Counted from the stretch's first letter, positions 26,030 through 32,924 are shown. The stretch: 53,922 nt of DNA from Thermoleophilia bacterium UBA6103 (GCA_002423545.1 DIWP01000039.1:1-53922), one strand, 5' to 3'. Made by a program: numbers and translations. Notes: a model not told the origin generated them from the letters alone.

Positions 26030-27280
26030 GTGGCGAGCTACAAGGTGAGCAAGCGCAGGGAGCACGGCGTCGAGCTGCACGGCTGGCAGGTGACCGTCAA
26101 CTACGGCATCTTCTGGGACGAGGACGGCAGACGTCACCGGCCGCGCGAGGTGCGCCACTTCCGCACCAAGACCGAGGCCGAGGACTACGGCCAGCGGCGC
26201 TGCGAGTTGGCCAACGCCGGCCGGATCGTGCGGCCCGGCCGGCTCACCGTCCGCGACCTGCTCCGCGACTGGCAGGAGCGCTGGCTCAACACGCCCGGGC
26301 GGCGCGCCCCCAAGACCGTCGAGGTCTACCACCAGCAGATCAAGACCCACCTGCTGCCGGCGCTCGGCACCGTACGACTGACGGCGCTCACGCCGGCGGT
26401 GATCGATGAAGCCCTGCACGCCCGCCAGCGCAAGCATGAACTCTCGCCGGCCACGATGCGAAAGCTGCTCTCGATCCTCTCGGTCGCCTGCCGATGGGGC
26501 GCACGTCAGGGGCTGCTGGCCCGTAACCCGGTCGAGGACGTCGATCCGCCGCCGCTCATCCGCCGCAAACGTCTCGTGCTCTCACCGGCGCAGCTGCTCA
26601 GCCTGCGCGACGTATCCCAGGAGCACTCACCTGACGCGCTCTATCCGTTCGTGCTGCTTGCGATCGCGCTTGGTTTGCGCCGCGAAGAGATCCTTGCCCT
26701 GCGCTGGCGCGACGTGGACCTCGAGACCGGCGGCGTGCAGGTGCGTCGAGCGATCGTCATGGACGACGGCGAGCCGAGCGTCGCTCCGACCAAGACCAGG
26801 GCGGGGGAGAGGGGTGGGCGGCCGGTCGTGCTGCCGGTCAGCACGCGTGCGGCGCTCAAGGCATATCGGACCCGTCAGCGCGAACAGCGGTTGGCCGCCG
26901 AGAGCTGGGACGACCACGACCTGATCTGCTGCCGGCCGAACGGGCGCCCGCACGTGCCGAACACGATGTCCTCGCAGCTGCGGCGCTTCGGCGCCAGGCA
27001 CGGGTTCCCGGGTCTCGGGCCCCATGTCCTGCGACGCTCCTGGGTGACCATGCTGCGCAGCGCCGGAGTCGATGCGCTTCTGGTCTCCGGGGCCGCCGGG
27101 CACGCTTCGATCCGCACCACGGACGACATCTACGTGGAGGTGACAGACGCCGCCAGAGAGCGGCTGGCCGACGACGTGGAGAGGCTGCTTTCGAGCGATT
27201 CTGCCGAGCGGTGCCAGCAAAGTGCCAACATTGAGGGCGCCGACGGCGATGATGCGGGCGAGAGCGCGGGCAAGAAGTAG
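26030..27280 (+). CDS. int: Tyrosine-type site-specific integrase (element 1)
   Basis: The 416-residue recombinase has an N-terminal arm-binding domain, a SAM-like core-binding domain (about residues 65-150) and the catalytic domain. The active-site residues are visible: Arg in ALGLRREEILALRW, H-x2-R in H-V-L-R-R-S, the next His in A-G-H-A-S-I-R and the nucleophile Tyr in DDIYVEV. The GTG start at 26030 is the first in the frame. It reads toward attR, 19 bases away, and so catalyses insertion into tRNA-Thr(GGU). Paired 11-bp-spaced repeats inside its own 3' end (27211-27230) look like arm sites. Confidence 0.93.
   Translation: MASYKVSKRREHGVELHGWQVTVNYGIFWDEDGRRHRPREVRHFRTKTEAEDYGQRRCELANAGRIVRPGRLTVRDLLRDWQERWLNTPGRRAPKTVEVYHQQIKTHLLPALGTVRLTALTPAVIDEALHARQRKHELSPATMRKLLSILSVACRWGARQGLLARNPVEDVDPPPLIRRKRLVLSPAQLLSLRDVSQEHSPDALYPFVLLAIALGLRREEILALRWRDVDLETGGVQVRRAIVMDDGEPSVAPTKTRAGERGGRPVVLPVSTRAALKAYRTRQREQRLAAESWDDHDLICCRPNGRPHVPNTMSSQLRRFGARHGFPGLGPHVLRRSWVTMLRSAGVDALLVSGAAGHASIRTTDDIYVEVTDAARERLADDVERLLSSDSAERCQQSANIEGADGDDAGESAGKK
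27211..27230. repeat. Right integrase arm-type sites (element 1)
   Basis: GTGCCAGCA (27211-27219) and GTGCCAACA (27222-27230) lie 11 bp apart inside the 3' end of int, mirroring the pair at 19057-19076 on the other side of the element. Confidence 0.5.
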
Positions 27281-27298
27281 CCGCTGAGCAGGGAGTTT

Positions 27299-27349
27299 GA
27301 TGGAGCCCGGTCGCGGACTCGAACCGCGGACCCCCTCCTTACCATGGAG
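27299..27349 (-). repeat. attR of element 1
   Basis: The 51 bases identical to attL (18913-18963) are here part of the complete tRNA-Thr(GGU). Integration therefore kept a functional tRNA: its 5' half is chromosomal and its 3' half is supplied by the element. Confidence 0.92.
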
Positions 27350-27376
27350 GTGCTCTGCCGACTGAGCTAACCGGGC
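27301..27376 (-). tRNA. tRNA-Thr (anticodon GGU), integration target
   Basis: The minus strand gives a full cloverleaf: acceptor stem GCCCGGT/ACCGGGC, anticodon stem CCTCC/GGAGG with loop ATGGTAA (anticodon GGT), T arm CGCGG-TTCGAGT-CCGCG, then discriminator T and encoded CCA. Its 3' half is the att site of element 1. Confidence 0.95.
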
Positions 27377-27382
27377 CTGCTC

Positions 27383-27467
27383 TGGTGGGGGAGCCAGGAT
27401 TCGAACCTGGGTAGGCTGCGCCAACGGATTTACAGTCCGCCCCCTTTAGCCACTCGGGCACTCCCCC
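27383..27467 (-). tRNA. tRNA-Tyr (anticodon GUA)
   Basis: The minus strand folds as a class II tRNA with acceptor stem GGGGGAG/CTCCCCC, anticodon loop CTGTAAA (anticodon GTA), a long variable arm, the T arm CCAGG-TTCGAAT-CCTGG and encoded ACCA. It lies six bases upstream of tRNA-Thr in the same direction, so the two were probably co-transcribed. Confidence 0.95.
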
Positions 27468-27587
27468 GCGAGCCAACACATGCTAGTGGAAGCCGGGGCG
27501 TCGTTCAACCGTCTGAGCGTCTCCCCGGCCGTGCCGCAGACGGCGCTCGCTGCGGCAGCGGTGGTGCCTGGCGTGGGTCGAAAAGAC

Positions 27588-27622
27588 AAGGGCGGGGTCC
27601 GCGTGCAGCGGACCCCGCCCTT
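27588..27622 (-). terminator. Terminator hairpin downstream of the small gene
   Basis: A perfect 15-bp stem (27588-27602 with 27608-27622) has a 5-base loop. On the minus strand it is followed by TTGTCTTTTC, a fair T-rich tail, so it suits the end of the transcript from the promoter at 27870-27898. A second hairpin (27631-27639 with 27652-27660) lies just before it. Confidence 0.7.
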
Positions 27623-27673
27623 GGACTGGAGACCGCCGGTCGGGGGGGTGCCCGGCGGTCAGGGGGGGGCGAC

Positions 27674-27787
27674 TCAGAGCCGTCCGAACAGCTTCCAGTA
27701 CTTGCTGGTCGGGCGGCGGTCGGGACGACGTACGGGCGCCGGCGAACTGTCGAGATCCTTGACCTGTGCGATGACCTGTGCCCTCAT
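27674..27787 (-). CDS. Small basic protein gene with own promoter and terminator
   Basis: This 37-codon frame (MRAQVIAQVKDLDSS to a C-terminal YWKLFGRL) starts at an ATG with AAAGGGA eight bases upstream. It ends before two hairpins, and a good sigma70 promoter lies at 27870-27898. It is longer than most chance frames with such signals. The peptide is basic, with an amphipathic first helix and an aromatic end; no family is recognised. The same signals would also fit a non-coding RNA of about 260 bases. It lies between two tRNA-borne elements and does not belong to either. Confidence 0.45.
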   Translation of the reverse strand: MRAQVIAQVKDLDSSPAPVRRPDRRPTSKYWKLFGRL

Positions 27788-28242
27788 GGCTGCCGTCCCT
27801 TTCGCGCTACCGCCCCGGCGCCTATCGCCGGGAGCAGAGGCGCATGAACCGAGTTTCACATGCGAACCTATTATTCTCCATTCGGGCAGAATGGACAACG
27901 GGTCATGTGACCAAATCATGATGAACATAGCAGGTCGTGCTTGTACAGAATGTCGCATGAGAATGCACATCGAGCAATATCCGGTCCGCTGAACGGAACA
28001 CATCCACTGATCGGACGCCAATGGTCACGCCGTCACGACGGTCATATGTGTCAGCCGGTCCGTGAGCTTGTACCTAATGGAGCATGAACTCGCGATGAGC
28101 TTCGGAAACGACACCGGACGGTGGTGGAGGCCAGGGGACGGCGGCCCGCGGCGGTCCCCCGGGCGGCGCTCCGGGACCCGCCTGCGAGGGGGTGGCGTCC
28201 GCTGGCGGGGTGGCCACGGGGCGTGCTACCATACGCTTCCCC
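27788..28242. other. Intergenic region between tRNA-Tyr side and tRNA-Met
   Basis: These 455 bases hold the promoter and leader of the small gene at 27674-27787 and, at the right end, the region that should contain the tRNA-Met promoter (a TACCAT about 15 bases before the tRNA is a possible -10). Base composition around 27840-28000 is clearly less GC-rich than the rest of the window. I see no further gene. Confidence 0.4.
27870..27898 (-). promoter_or_regulatory. Sigma70-type promoter for the small gene
   Basis: On the minus strand TTGTCC (27893-27898) and AATAAT (27870-27875) are separated by 17 bp; the -10 matches TATAAT at five of six positions. A CATTC/GAATG inverted repeat within the spacer could be an operator. 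The predicted start lies about 75 bases upstream of the small ATG. Confidence 0.55.
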
Positions 28243-28319
28243 GGCGGCGTAGCTCAGCTGGTCAGAGCAGCGGAATCATAATCCGCGTGTCGTAGGTTCG
28301 AGTCCTACCGCCGCTACCA
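28243..28319 (+). tRNA. tRNA-Met (anticodon CAU), integration target
   Basis: The cloverleaf has the acceptor stem GGCGGCG/CGCCGCT (first pair G-U), anticodon stem GCGGA/TCCGC with loop ATCATAA (anticodon CAT), the T arm GTAGG-TTCGAGT-CCTAC and encoded ACCA. It reads as elongator-type tRNA-Met; the isoleucine-AUA (lysidine) type cannot be excluded by eye. Its 3' half is attL of element 2. Confidence 0.93.
28282..28319 (+). repeat. attL of element 2 (within tRNA-Met)
   Basis: These 38 bases, from the anticodon stem 3' strand through the CCA end of tRNA-Met, are repeated exactly at 37299-37336. The functional tRNA stays on this side. Confidence 0.92.
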
Positions 28320-28374
28320 AATCCCCCGCAAAACAGGCATTTTCGCAGGCTGGCACCTGCCGCCTGAGGGGGCG

Positions 28375-28395
28375 TTTGTACTCCGTTTGTACTCC
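28375..28395. repeat. Left integrase arm-type sites (element 2)
   Basis: Two direct copies of TTTGTACTCC (28375-28384 and 28386-28395) are spaced 11 bp apart just beyond the int stop codon. The same pair, again with 11-bp spacing and in the same orientation, lies at 37126-37146 near attR. They are probable integrase arm sites. Confidence 0.55.
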
Positions 28396-28400
28396 CCGCG

Positions 28401-29675
28401 TCACGGCTGCGCCGTCTCGCCGTAGACCACGGCGTCGAGTCGAGTGGTGATGCCTTCCTGCATGTCCGGCAGCACGTGGCTGTAGGTGTCCATGGTGATC
28501 TTGATGGACTTGTGGCCCAGCCGTTCCTGCACGACCTTCGGCGGCTCGCCGGCACGCAGGGCGAGGGTCGCGTGCGTGTGGCGCAAGTCATGGAGGCGGA
28601 TCTTCGGCACGCCGGCCGCCCCTACCGCCTCGCCGAACAGCTCCGTGATCCGGTTCGGATGCCAGGGCTCACCGTTCTCACGGGTAAAGACATGGTCGCT
28701 TCCATGCCAGGCGGGACCCCACTGCAGACGCAGTGTGTTCTGGCGCGCCTTCCACGCCTTGAGCGCGGCGACGGTCCCGGCGCCGATGCGCACGTGGCGA
28801 CCCTCGCCATTCTTCAGCGGACCCTCCACCACGTCATAGCCGACCTGATGCCGGGATCGCTCGATGTAGAGCGAGCCGGTGTCAAGGTCGACGTCGGACC
28901 ACTGTAGACCCAGTGCCTCGCCGCGGCGCATGCCGCTCTTGGCCAGAACGATCCACAGGGGGAAGAGGTAGTCGCCAGCCGTGGCGCGCAGGAAGCTGTC
29001 CAGCTCGGCGTCCGTCCAGGTGTTCATGCGCTGGGTGCGCTCGATCTTCGGGTACTTCACGCCGGCGGCCGGATTGGCTCGCAGGAGACCGCCCTTGACC
29101 GCCTCGCCGAGCGCCTTGTGCAGGGTCGCCAGCACACCGCGTCTCGTGGCCGGGGAGAGGGCTGCGCCACGAGGCCCGGGCTCCGTCGCCAGACGCGCGT
29201 GCATCATCACGACGTCGTTGTAGGTGAGTTTCTGGAGCGGGATCGCGCCGATGTGCGGCATGATGCGCTTCTCGACGTGCAGCCGATAGGCGAGCTTCGT
29301 GTTCGGCCGCAGCTCCAGGGCGTCCAGCGTCGGCAGCCAGTGGTCCACGAGGTACTGCGCGACCGTCATGTCCACAGGGTCGACGTGGTGGCCGTGCTCG
29401 CGCTCATGGAGCGCATCGCGCATCGCCTTCTCCGCGGCCTTCTTCGTGGCGGGGCGGTCGCGCAGGACGATCTGTCGCCGGGAGACCACGGTGTCCAGCT
29501 CGCCGCCGCAGGTGGGGCAGGCATCCAGGGTGCCGGCGTCGCTCCAGTGCAACCTCCCGCGTTGGCGACCGCGAGCGTCGACGGTGACACAGGCCGGGCA
29601 ACGTTGCGCCGGTTGCTCGCCCAGCTCCAGGATCACCTCCCACTTGTCGCCGCGCTTGCGGACGTGTCCGTTCAT
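28401..29675 (-). CDS. int: Tyrosine integrase with zinc-ribbon insertion (element 2)
   Basis: The 424-residue recombinase starts at the ATG at 29675 (MNGHVRKRGDKWEV). Its catalytic set is complete: Arg in KSGMRRGEALGLQW, H-x2-R in LHDLRHTHATL, His in LGHKSIKI and Tyr in TMDTYSHVL. The N-terminal arm-binding domain carries an inserted zinc ribbon (CPACVTVDARG...CPTCGGEL, about residues 25-65), which is absent from most integrases and from the integrase of element 1. It reads leftward and ends at the arm-type repeats next to attL. It overlaps the upstream HTH gene by four bases. Confidence 0.92.
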   Translation of the reverse strand: MNGHVRKRGDKWEVILELGEQPAQRCPACVTVDARGRQRGRLHWSDAGTLDACPTCGGELDTVVSRRQIVLRDRPATKKAAEKAMRDALHEREHGHHVDPVDMTVAQYLVDHWLPTLDALELRPNTKLAYRLHVEKRIMPHIGAIPLQKLTYNDVVMMHARLATEPGPRGAALSPATRRGVLATLHKALGEAVKGGLLRANPAAGVKYPKIERTQRMNTWTDAELDSFLRATAGDYLFPLWIVLAKSGMRRGEALGLQWSDVDLDTGSLYIERSRHQVGYDVVEGPLKNGEGRHVRIGAGTVAALKAWKARQNTLRLQWGPAWHGSDHVFTRENGEPWHPNRITELFGEAVGAAGVPKIRLHDLRHTHATLALRAGEPPKVVQERLGHKSIKITMDTYSHVLPDMQEGITTRLDAVVYGETAQP

Positions 29676-30208
29676 CGTCTCTCCTCTCTCGGCGGCGGCA
29701 TCGTGCCGCCGGCCCTTCCTTGCCGGGTACGGCCGAGCAGTCCCCGCTCGCGGCACTGAGCGACCCAGCGACCAGCAGTGCCATAGGGCACACCAAAGTG
29801 CTCCTGCACCGCCTTGGTCGGCGGCAGTCGCTTGGCGTAGGCATCGCGGTAGACCTTCGCGGTCTCCTGCAAACGCGCAAGCGGCACGGGGGGACGGCCT
29901 TTCGGCACCTTCTCAATCAGGTCGTCAACGAGCGCCCCGAACGGCCCATCGTCGTGGGGGTCCCGGTACGTCTCTTGCAGGTCGAGTGTGAACTCTCTGG
30001 CCGCTCTCTCGATCAAGCCCCCGAGGTTGATGCCGCGCAGGTCCTTCGTTCTCAGGGGGCGCACCCGGGCGCCGGGGGCGAACTCGATCTTCAGCCCCAC
30101 GCACTCCCAACGGCCGTCCAGCAGTCGCCAATGGACGCCGATCCACAGCGGTCCGTTGTCCTTGTGCGGCCACTCGACCCAGTTCCAGTTCTCTTCGCTC
30201 CAGTTCAT
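29672..30208 (-). CDS. HTH protein coupled to integrase
   Basis: The 178-residue protein starts at ATG 30208 (MNWSEENWNWVEWPHKDNG); an upstream in-frame ATG at 30280 would run through the divergent promoters. The N-terminal half is a Trp-rich alpha/beta domain. The C-terminal half (VYRDAYAKRLPPTKAVQEHFGVPYGTAGRWVAQCRERGLL) is a helix-turn-helix common in actinobacterial integrative elements. It is probably a regulator of integration, expressed with int from the minus-strand promoter at 30215-30244. Confidence 0.7.
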   Translation of the reverse strand: MNWSEENWNWVEWPHKDNGPLWIGVHWRLLDGRWECVGLKIEFAPGARVRPLRTKDLRGINLGGLIERAAREFTLDLQETYRDPHDDGPFGALVDDLIEKVPKGRPPVPLARLQETAKVYRDAYAKRLPPTKAVQEHFGVPYGTAGRWVAQCRERGLLGRTRQGRAGGTMPPPREERR

Positions 30209-30214
30209 GAACTT

Positions 30215-30265
30215 ATCGTAGTGGACAATCCGAAAGCTTGTCAAGACTTCACCGGTAAGTATCCT
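30215..30265. promoter_or_regulatory. Overlapping divergent promoters of element 2
   Basis: Rightward: TTGTCA (30238-30243), 16 bp, TATCCT (30260-30265). Leftward: TTGACA (30239-30244 on the minus strand), 18 bp, TACGAT (30215-30220). The two -35 boxes share the near-palindrome CTTGTCAAG, so polymerase can use only one at a time. This is a compact switch between the integrase side and the replication/packaging side. Confidence 0.6.
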
Positions 30266-30298
30266 GAGCAGTGCCGACAACGACTCGGGAGGGTCGAA

Positions 30299-30529
30299 GT
30301 GGATTTGGATGAGCTGCGAACGGTCGCCGCTGTGCGACGGATGCTACGCAGCGGTGAGGCACGCGAGATGAGGATCGCCGCACAGGTATCTGTGTCCGAG
30401 CTTGCGCAGGTAGTCGGCGTCAGCGAGGGCACGTTGTGGCGCTGGGAGAACGGCACGCGCGTGCCGCGGCCTGCTCAGGCCGTCGCTCTCGCTGTGGCGC
30501 TGGAAGCGCTGTCAAGGACGCGTCCATGA
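30299..30529 (+). CDS. XRE-family HTH regulator
   Basis: The 76-residue protein starts at GTG 30299 behind GGGAGGG. Its helix-turn-helix (VSVSELAQVVGVSEGTLWRWENGTRVPRPAQA) is a Cro/CI-type domain ending in the usual W-E-N-G-T-R-x-P. As first gene of the rightward operon next to the divergent promoters it is the probable switch repressor. The next gene overlaps by four bases. Confidence 0.82.
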   Translation: MDLDELRTVAAVRRMLRSGEAREMRIAAQVSVSELAQVVGVSEGTLWRWENGTRVPRPAQAVALAVALEALSRTRP

Positions 30530-30825
30530 CGGTCGCTGAGCTACAAGCCCTGCGCGCCGCCGGCGAAGCCGTCGTGCCTGTCGACAAGGCGGAGCCGTGG
30601 AAGGTGGTCCACGTGAGCCGGGCGAGCTTCTACCGGGCGGTGCAAAGGAACGAAGTCCCAGGCGTACTCCGCCTTGGCCGCCGCCGCCTGCTGCGTCTCG
30701 ACGCTTTCCTCGGCTGGATCGGTGCGGACTCCTCAGATTGCCGCTGCGCCGATCCGGCGAAGCTCGCGGACCTGTCCCCTGGTGCTAGCTCACCAGGCGC
30801 CTCCGCCGGGGGACAGGTCCAGTGA
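30526..30825 (+). CDS. Excisionase-like HTH protein
   Basis: The 99-residue protein has an N-terminal winged helix of the excisionase/HTH_17 type (HVSRASFYRAVQRNEVPGVLRLGRRRLLRLDAFLGWIG) and a short disordered tail. Such proteins direct excision by the cognate integrase or act as regulators. It overlaps the preceding and following genes by four bases each. Confidence 0.75.
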   Translation: MTVAELQALRAAGEAVVPVDKAEPWKVVHVSRASFYRAVQRNEVPGVLRLGRRRLLRLDAFLGWIGADSSDCRCADPAKLADLSPGASSPGASAGGQVQ

Positions 30826-31886
30826 GCACTACGCCGACCGAGCACGACAGCCCCGTTGACCTCAACCCGCTGAACCTCACGGACGAGGAGCGCGCCCGTC
30901 ACCGGCAGTGGTGGGACGTGCACGGTGACGAGTACATCCTGCCGCCCGATCCCTTCGTGGACTGGTCGACCTTCTGGGACCGCGACCACGACGAGGCCGA
31001 GTGGCTTTACGCCGACGTGCTGGCCCGTGGCCGCGGGCACTCCCTGTATGCCAGCCGCAAGGAGGGGAAGTCGCTTCTCATGCTCTGGATCGCGGCGGCG
31101 CTGGCGGTCGGCACGGACCCGGTCGCAGTCGTGTATCTCGATTATGAGATGACGGAGGCCGACCTCTTCGAGCGGCTCGACGCCATGGGCTACGGGCCGG
31201 GCGTCGACCTCTCGCGATTGCGTTACGCCCTGTTGCCGACCCTGCCGCCGCTCGACGCCACGGCTGGCGCTGAAGCGTTGATGGCTCTCCTGGACGCCGT
31301 GCAGGGCGCGTTTCCCGGCCATCACATGGTGGTCATCGTCGATACGATCGGCCGCGCCGTGGCCGGCGCTGAGGACGAAGCGGACACGTTCCGTGCCTTC
31401 TACAACCACACCGGCATCGGGCTCAAGCGCCGCGGCATCACATGGGCGCGACTCGACCACTCAGGCCACGATCCGAAGCGGCCGCGGGGCAGCTCGGGCA
31501 AAGGCGACGATGTCGACGTGGTCTGGAGACTCGCCAAGTCCGACAGCGGCATCACGCTGCACCGCGACCTCGCCCGCATGTCGTGGGTACCTGAGAAGGT
31601 CGCGTTCGGCTTCTATGAGGAACCGCTCGCCTTCCGCCGTCTGGCGGACGACTGGCCAGACGGCACCGGCGAGACCGCGAACCTGCTGGACCGGCTCGGC
31701 GTACCGCTGGACGCCGCCACACGTGAGGCACAGAACCGGCTCCGCGACATCGACGAAGGCCGGCGTCGACAGCTCGTCGTGGCTGCGCAGCGCTGGCGTC
31801 GGGAGCGGTCTGCCCTTGCCCCCGACGTTGAGCCTGGAATCACCCCCGGGAACCGCGGGGAACCACTTTTCAAGGAAGAGGCCTGA
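30822..31886 (+). CDS. RepA-like RecA-fold ATPase (replication initiation helper)
   Basis: The 354-residue protein starts at GTG 30822. A RecA/RepA-type ATPase core is visible: Walker A variant YASRKEGKSLL (about residue 77), a VVYLDYEMTEADL strand as in RepA hexameric helicases, Walker B MVVIVDTI and sensor ARLDHSGHD. Phages and plasmids use such ATPases to open the origin. The 3' end of the gene contains the first of seven GGAACC repeats (31849-31955), a plausible origin, so gene and site form a replication module. The last residues (PGNRGEPLFKEEA) reflect these repeats rather than a domain. Confidence 0.82.
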   Translation: MSTTPTEHDSPVDLNPLNLTDEERARHRQWWDVHGDEYILPPDPFVDWSTFWDRDHDEAEWLYADVLARGRGHSLYASRKEGKSLLMLWIAAALAVGTDPVAVVYLDYEMTEADLFERLDAMGYGPGVDLSRLRYALLPTLPPLDATAGAEALMALLDAVQGAFPGHHMVVIVDTIGRAVAGAEDEADTFRAFYNHTGIGLKRRGITWARLDHSGHDPKRPRGSSGKGDDVDVVWRLAKSDSGITLHRDLARMSWVPEKVAFGFYEEPLAFRRLADDWPDGTGETANLLDRLGVPLDAATREAQNRLRDIDEGRRRQLVVAAQRWRRERSALAPDVEPGITPGNRGEPLFKEEA

Positions 31887-31955
31887 TGAGCACCGGAACC
31901 CCCGGGAACCCCCACCGATTTGAGGCTGGAACCAGTCTCGGAACCACCGGGAACC
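31849..31955. repeat. Iteron-like GGAACC repeats, putative origin of element 2
   Basis: Seven same-strand copies of GGAACC start at 31849, 31859, 31895, 31905, 31928, 31940 and 31950, usually within CCGGGAACC or a close variant. Spacings of 10, 36, 10, 23, 12 and 10 bp are near multiples of the helical turn. They straddle the end of the ATPase gene and the following spacer. A 12-bp palindrome lies 33 bp downstream. The iteron reading is inference from repeat number, phasing and neighbour. Confidence 0.5.
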
Positions 31956-31988
31956 ACTACCTCCGGACAGTATGGGCGTGGGGTGGGT

Positions 31989-32013
31989 GGGGACCCCCCT
32001 TAAGGGGGTCCCC
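31989..32013. promoter_or_regulatory. Palindrome next to iterons
   Basis: GGGGACCCCC and TTAA followed by GGGGGTCCCC form a near-perfect inverted repeat with 12-bp arms and one extra C. It could be an origin hairpin, a terminator for the upstream operon part or an operator. The whole stretch 31887-32064 is best read as non-coding. Confidence 0.4.
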
Positions 32014-32064
32014 TCCACTCCGCCCAAGTCCCAGCTCCATCCTTAGTCAGACAGAGGAGTATCC

Positions 32065-32325
32065 ATGCCCACACTGACGTTCAAAGGAACCGACTGTACC
32101 CTGCGGATGACATCAGACGGCCGGGGGGTCGCGCTGACGCGGCATTCCCTATCCGAAGGCGAGACCACCGCCGCGCTCGACGGCCCCGTGGGCATCTGGC
32201 TCCGTGCCATCGTCGACGGCACCCTGCCGGTCTGTTCCCCGGCTGACTACACGGCGGCAGTCGGACAGATCGCCACCGCTCGTGCTGAGGCGGCACTCGG
32301 CGCAGAACAGGAGCCGAGCGCATGA
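32065..32325 (+). CDS. Small element protein of unknown function
   Basis: The 86-residue protein starts at an ATG with AGAGGAG eight bases upstream. Short beta strands (PTLTFKGTDCTLRMTSDGRGVALTR) precede a helix (YTAAVGQIATARAEAALGAEQ). It overlaps the tail-fibre-like gene by four bases (ATGA), so the pair is translationally coupled. No family is recognised. Confidence 0.6.
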   Translation: MPTLTFKGTDCTLRMTSDGRGVALTRHSLSEGETTAALDGPVGIWLRAIVDGTLPVCSPADYTAAVGQIATARAEAALGAEQEPSA

Positions 32326-32924
32326 CTGACTTCGCCTGTACACACGCCAAGGTCTCGACCGTCGAGCCCGGAGGTGACGACAGCTTGATCCAGTCGACCG
32401 ACTGGAACGCCGAGCACAGCGTGCCGGCCGACTACGTCGAGATGTTCGAGGGTCTGCTGCTGGTCTGGAAGAAGCTTGTCCTGCCCTACACCGGCACCGT
32501 CGCCTCCATCCCGGCCGGCTGGCAGCTCTGCGACGGCACCAACGGCACCTATGACCTGCGCGACAAGTTCCTGGTCGGCGCCAAGCAGGATGACTCCGGC
32601 ACCGCGAAGACGAACGTCGAGGGATCGCTCAAGCAGAGCGCCTCACCGACCCACACCCACACCGGCCCAAGCCACACCCACACCGGCCCAAGCCACACCC
32701 ACGATGTCTCCGGCACAACCGGCACCGCGTCTTACCCTGCGGTCAACCGCGACTCAGGAGGGACTGCCGCCCTCACGCCGCAGATGAGCCACACACATAG
32801 CTTCTCGGACACCTCGACCGTGGCCGGCACCGGCGCCACTGGTGCGGCCGGCACCGGCGCGACCGGCGCCGAAGACGCCATACCGCCCTACTTCGCCCTG
32901 GCGTTCATCCAGTACACCGGCTGA
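32322..32924 (+). CDS. Tail-collar/fibre-like protein with His-rich repeats
   Basis: The 200-residue protein has the phage tail-collar signature: TVASIPAGWQLCDGTNGTYDLRDKFLVGA, then a His-rich stretch T-H-T-H-T-G-P-S in repeated units, and the final IPPYFALAFIQ. In tail fibres such H-x-H segments bind iron along a needle-like trimer, and the domain contacts receptors. A DNA tandem repeat (21-bp units at 32651-32692) underlies the His repeats. It is odd in an element without other tail genes; it may retarget a helper phage particle or be a remnant. Confidence 0.78.
   Translation: MTDFACTHAKVSTVEPGGDDSLIQSTDWNAEHSVPADYVEMFEGLLLVWKKLVLPYTGTVASIPAGWQLCDGTNGTYDLRDKFLVGAKQDDSGTAKTNVEGSLKQSASPTHTHTGPSHTHTGPSHTHDVSGTTGTASYPAVNRDSGGTAALTPQMSHTHSFSDTSTVAGTGATGAAGTGATGAEDAIPPYFALAFIQYTG
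32651..32703 (+). repeat. 21-bp tandem repeat in the fibre gene
   Basis: Two identical 21-bp units (32651-32671, 32672-32692) and half of a third encode the S-H-T-H-T-G-P repeats. Slippage could change fibre length. Confidence 0.7.

Larger units (their letters stand above)
18913..27349. mobile_element. Element 1: integrated phage-like element or satellite in tRNA-Thr(GGU)
   Basis: The 8.4-kb element is bounded by perfect 51-bp direct repeats (18913-18963 and 27299-27349) that are the 3' half of tRNA-Thr(GGU). The integrase lies next to the right end, reading toward it, and all other genes read leftward. The contents are integrase, small zinc-ribbon protein, ParB-methyltransferase, small and large terminase, zinc-finger protein, tiny protein, truncated portal, small ORF, RuvC-like nuclease, winged-helix-like protein and GDSL hydrolase. 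No capsid, protease or tail genes are present and the portal is cut short. It is therefore either a reduced phage satellite or a decayed prophage. Confidence 0.88.

Noticed and set aside
18913..27349. Complete functional prophage
   Set aside because: No capsid, protease or tail genes, a truncated portal, and only 8.4 kb in total.
31886..32077. 63-codon frame beginning ATGA at the ATPase stop
   Set aside because: It spans the GGAACC repeats and the palindrome, and its product (runs of T, G, N and P) only mirrors these DNA repeats. I treat the stretch as non-coding origin-like DNA, although the start overlap leaves some doubt.
32651..32703. Short regular repeats considered as a CRISPR array
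   Set aside because: The 21-bp units are directly adjacent without spacers and keep the reading frame of the fibre gene.
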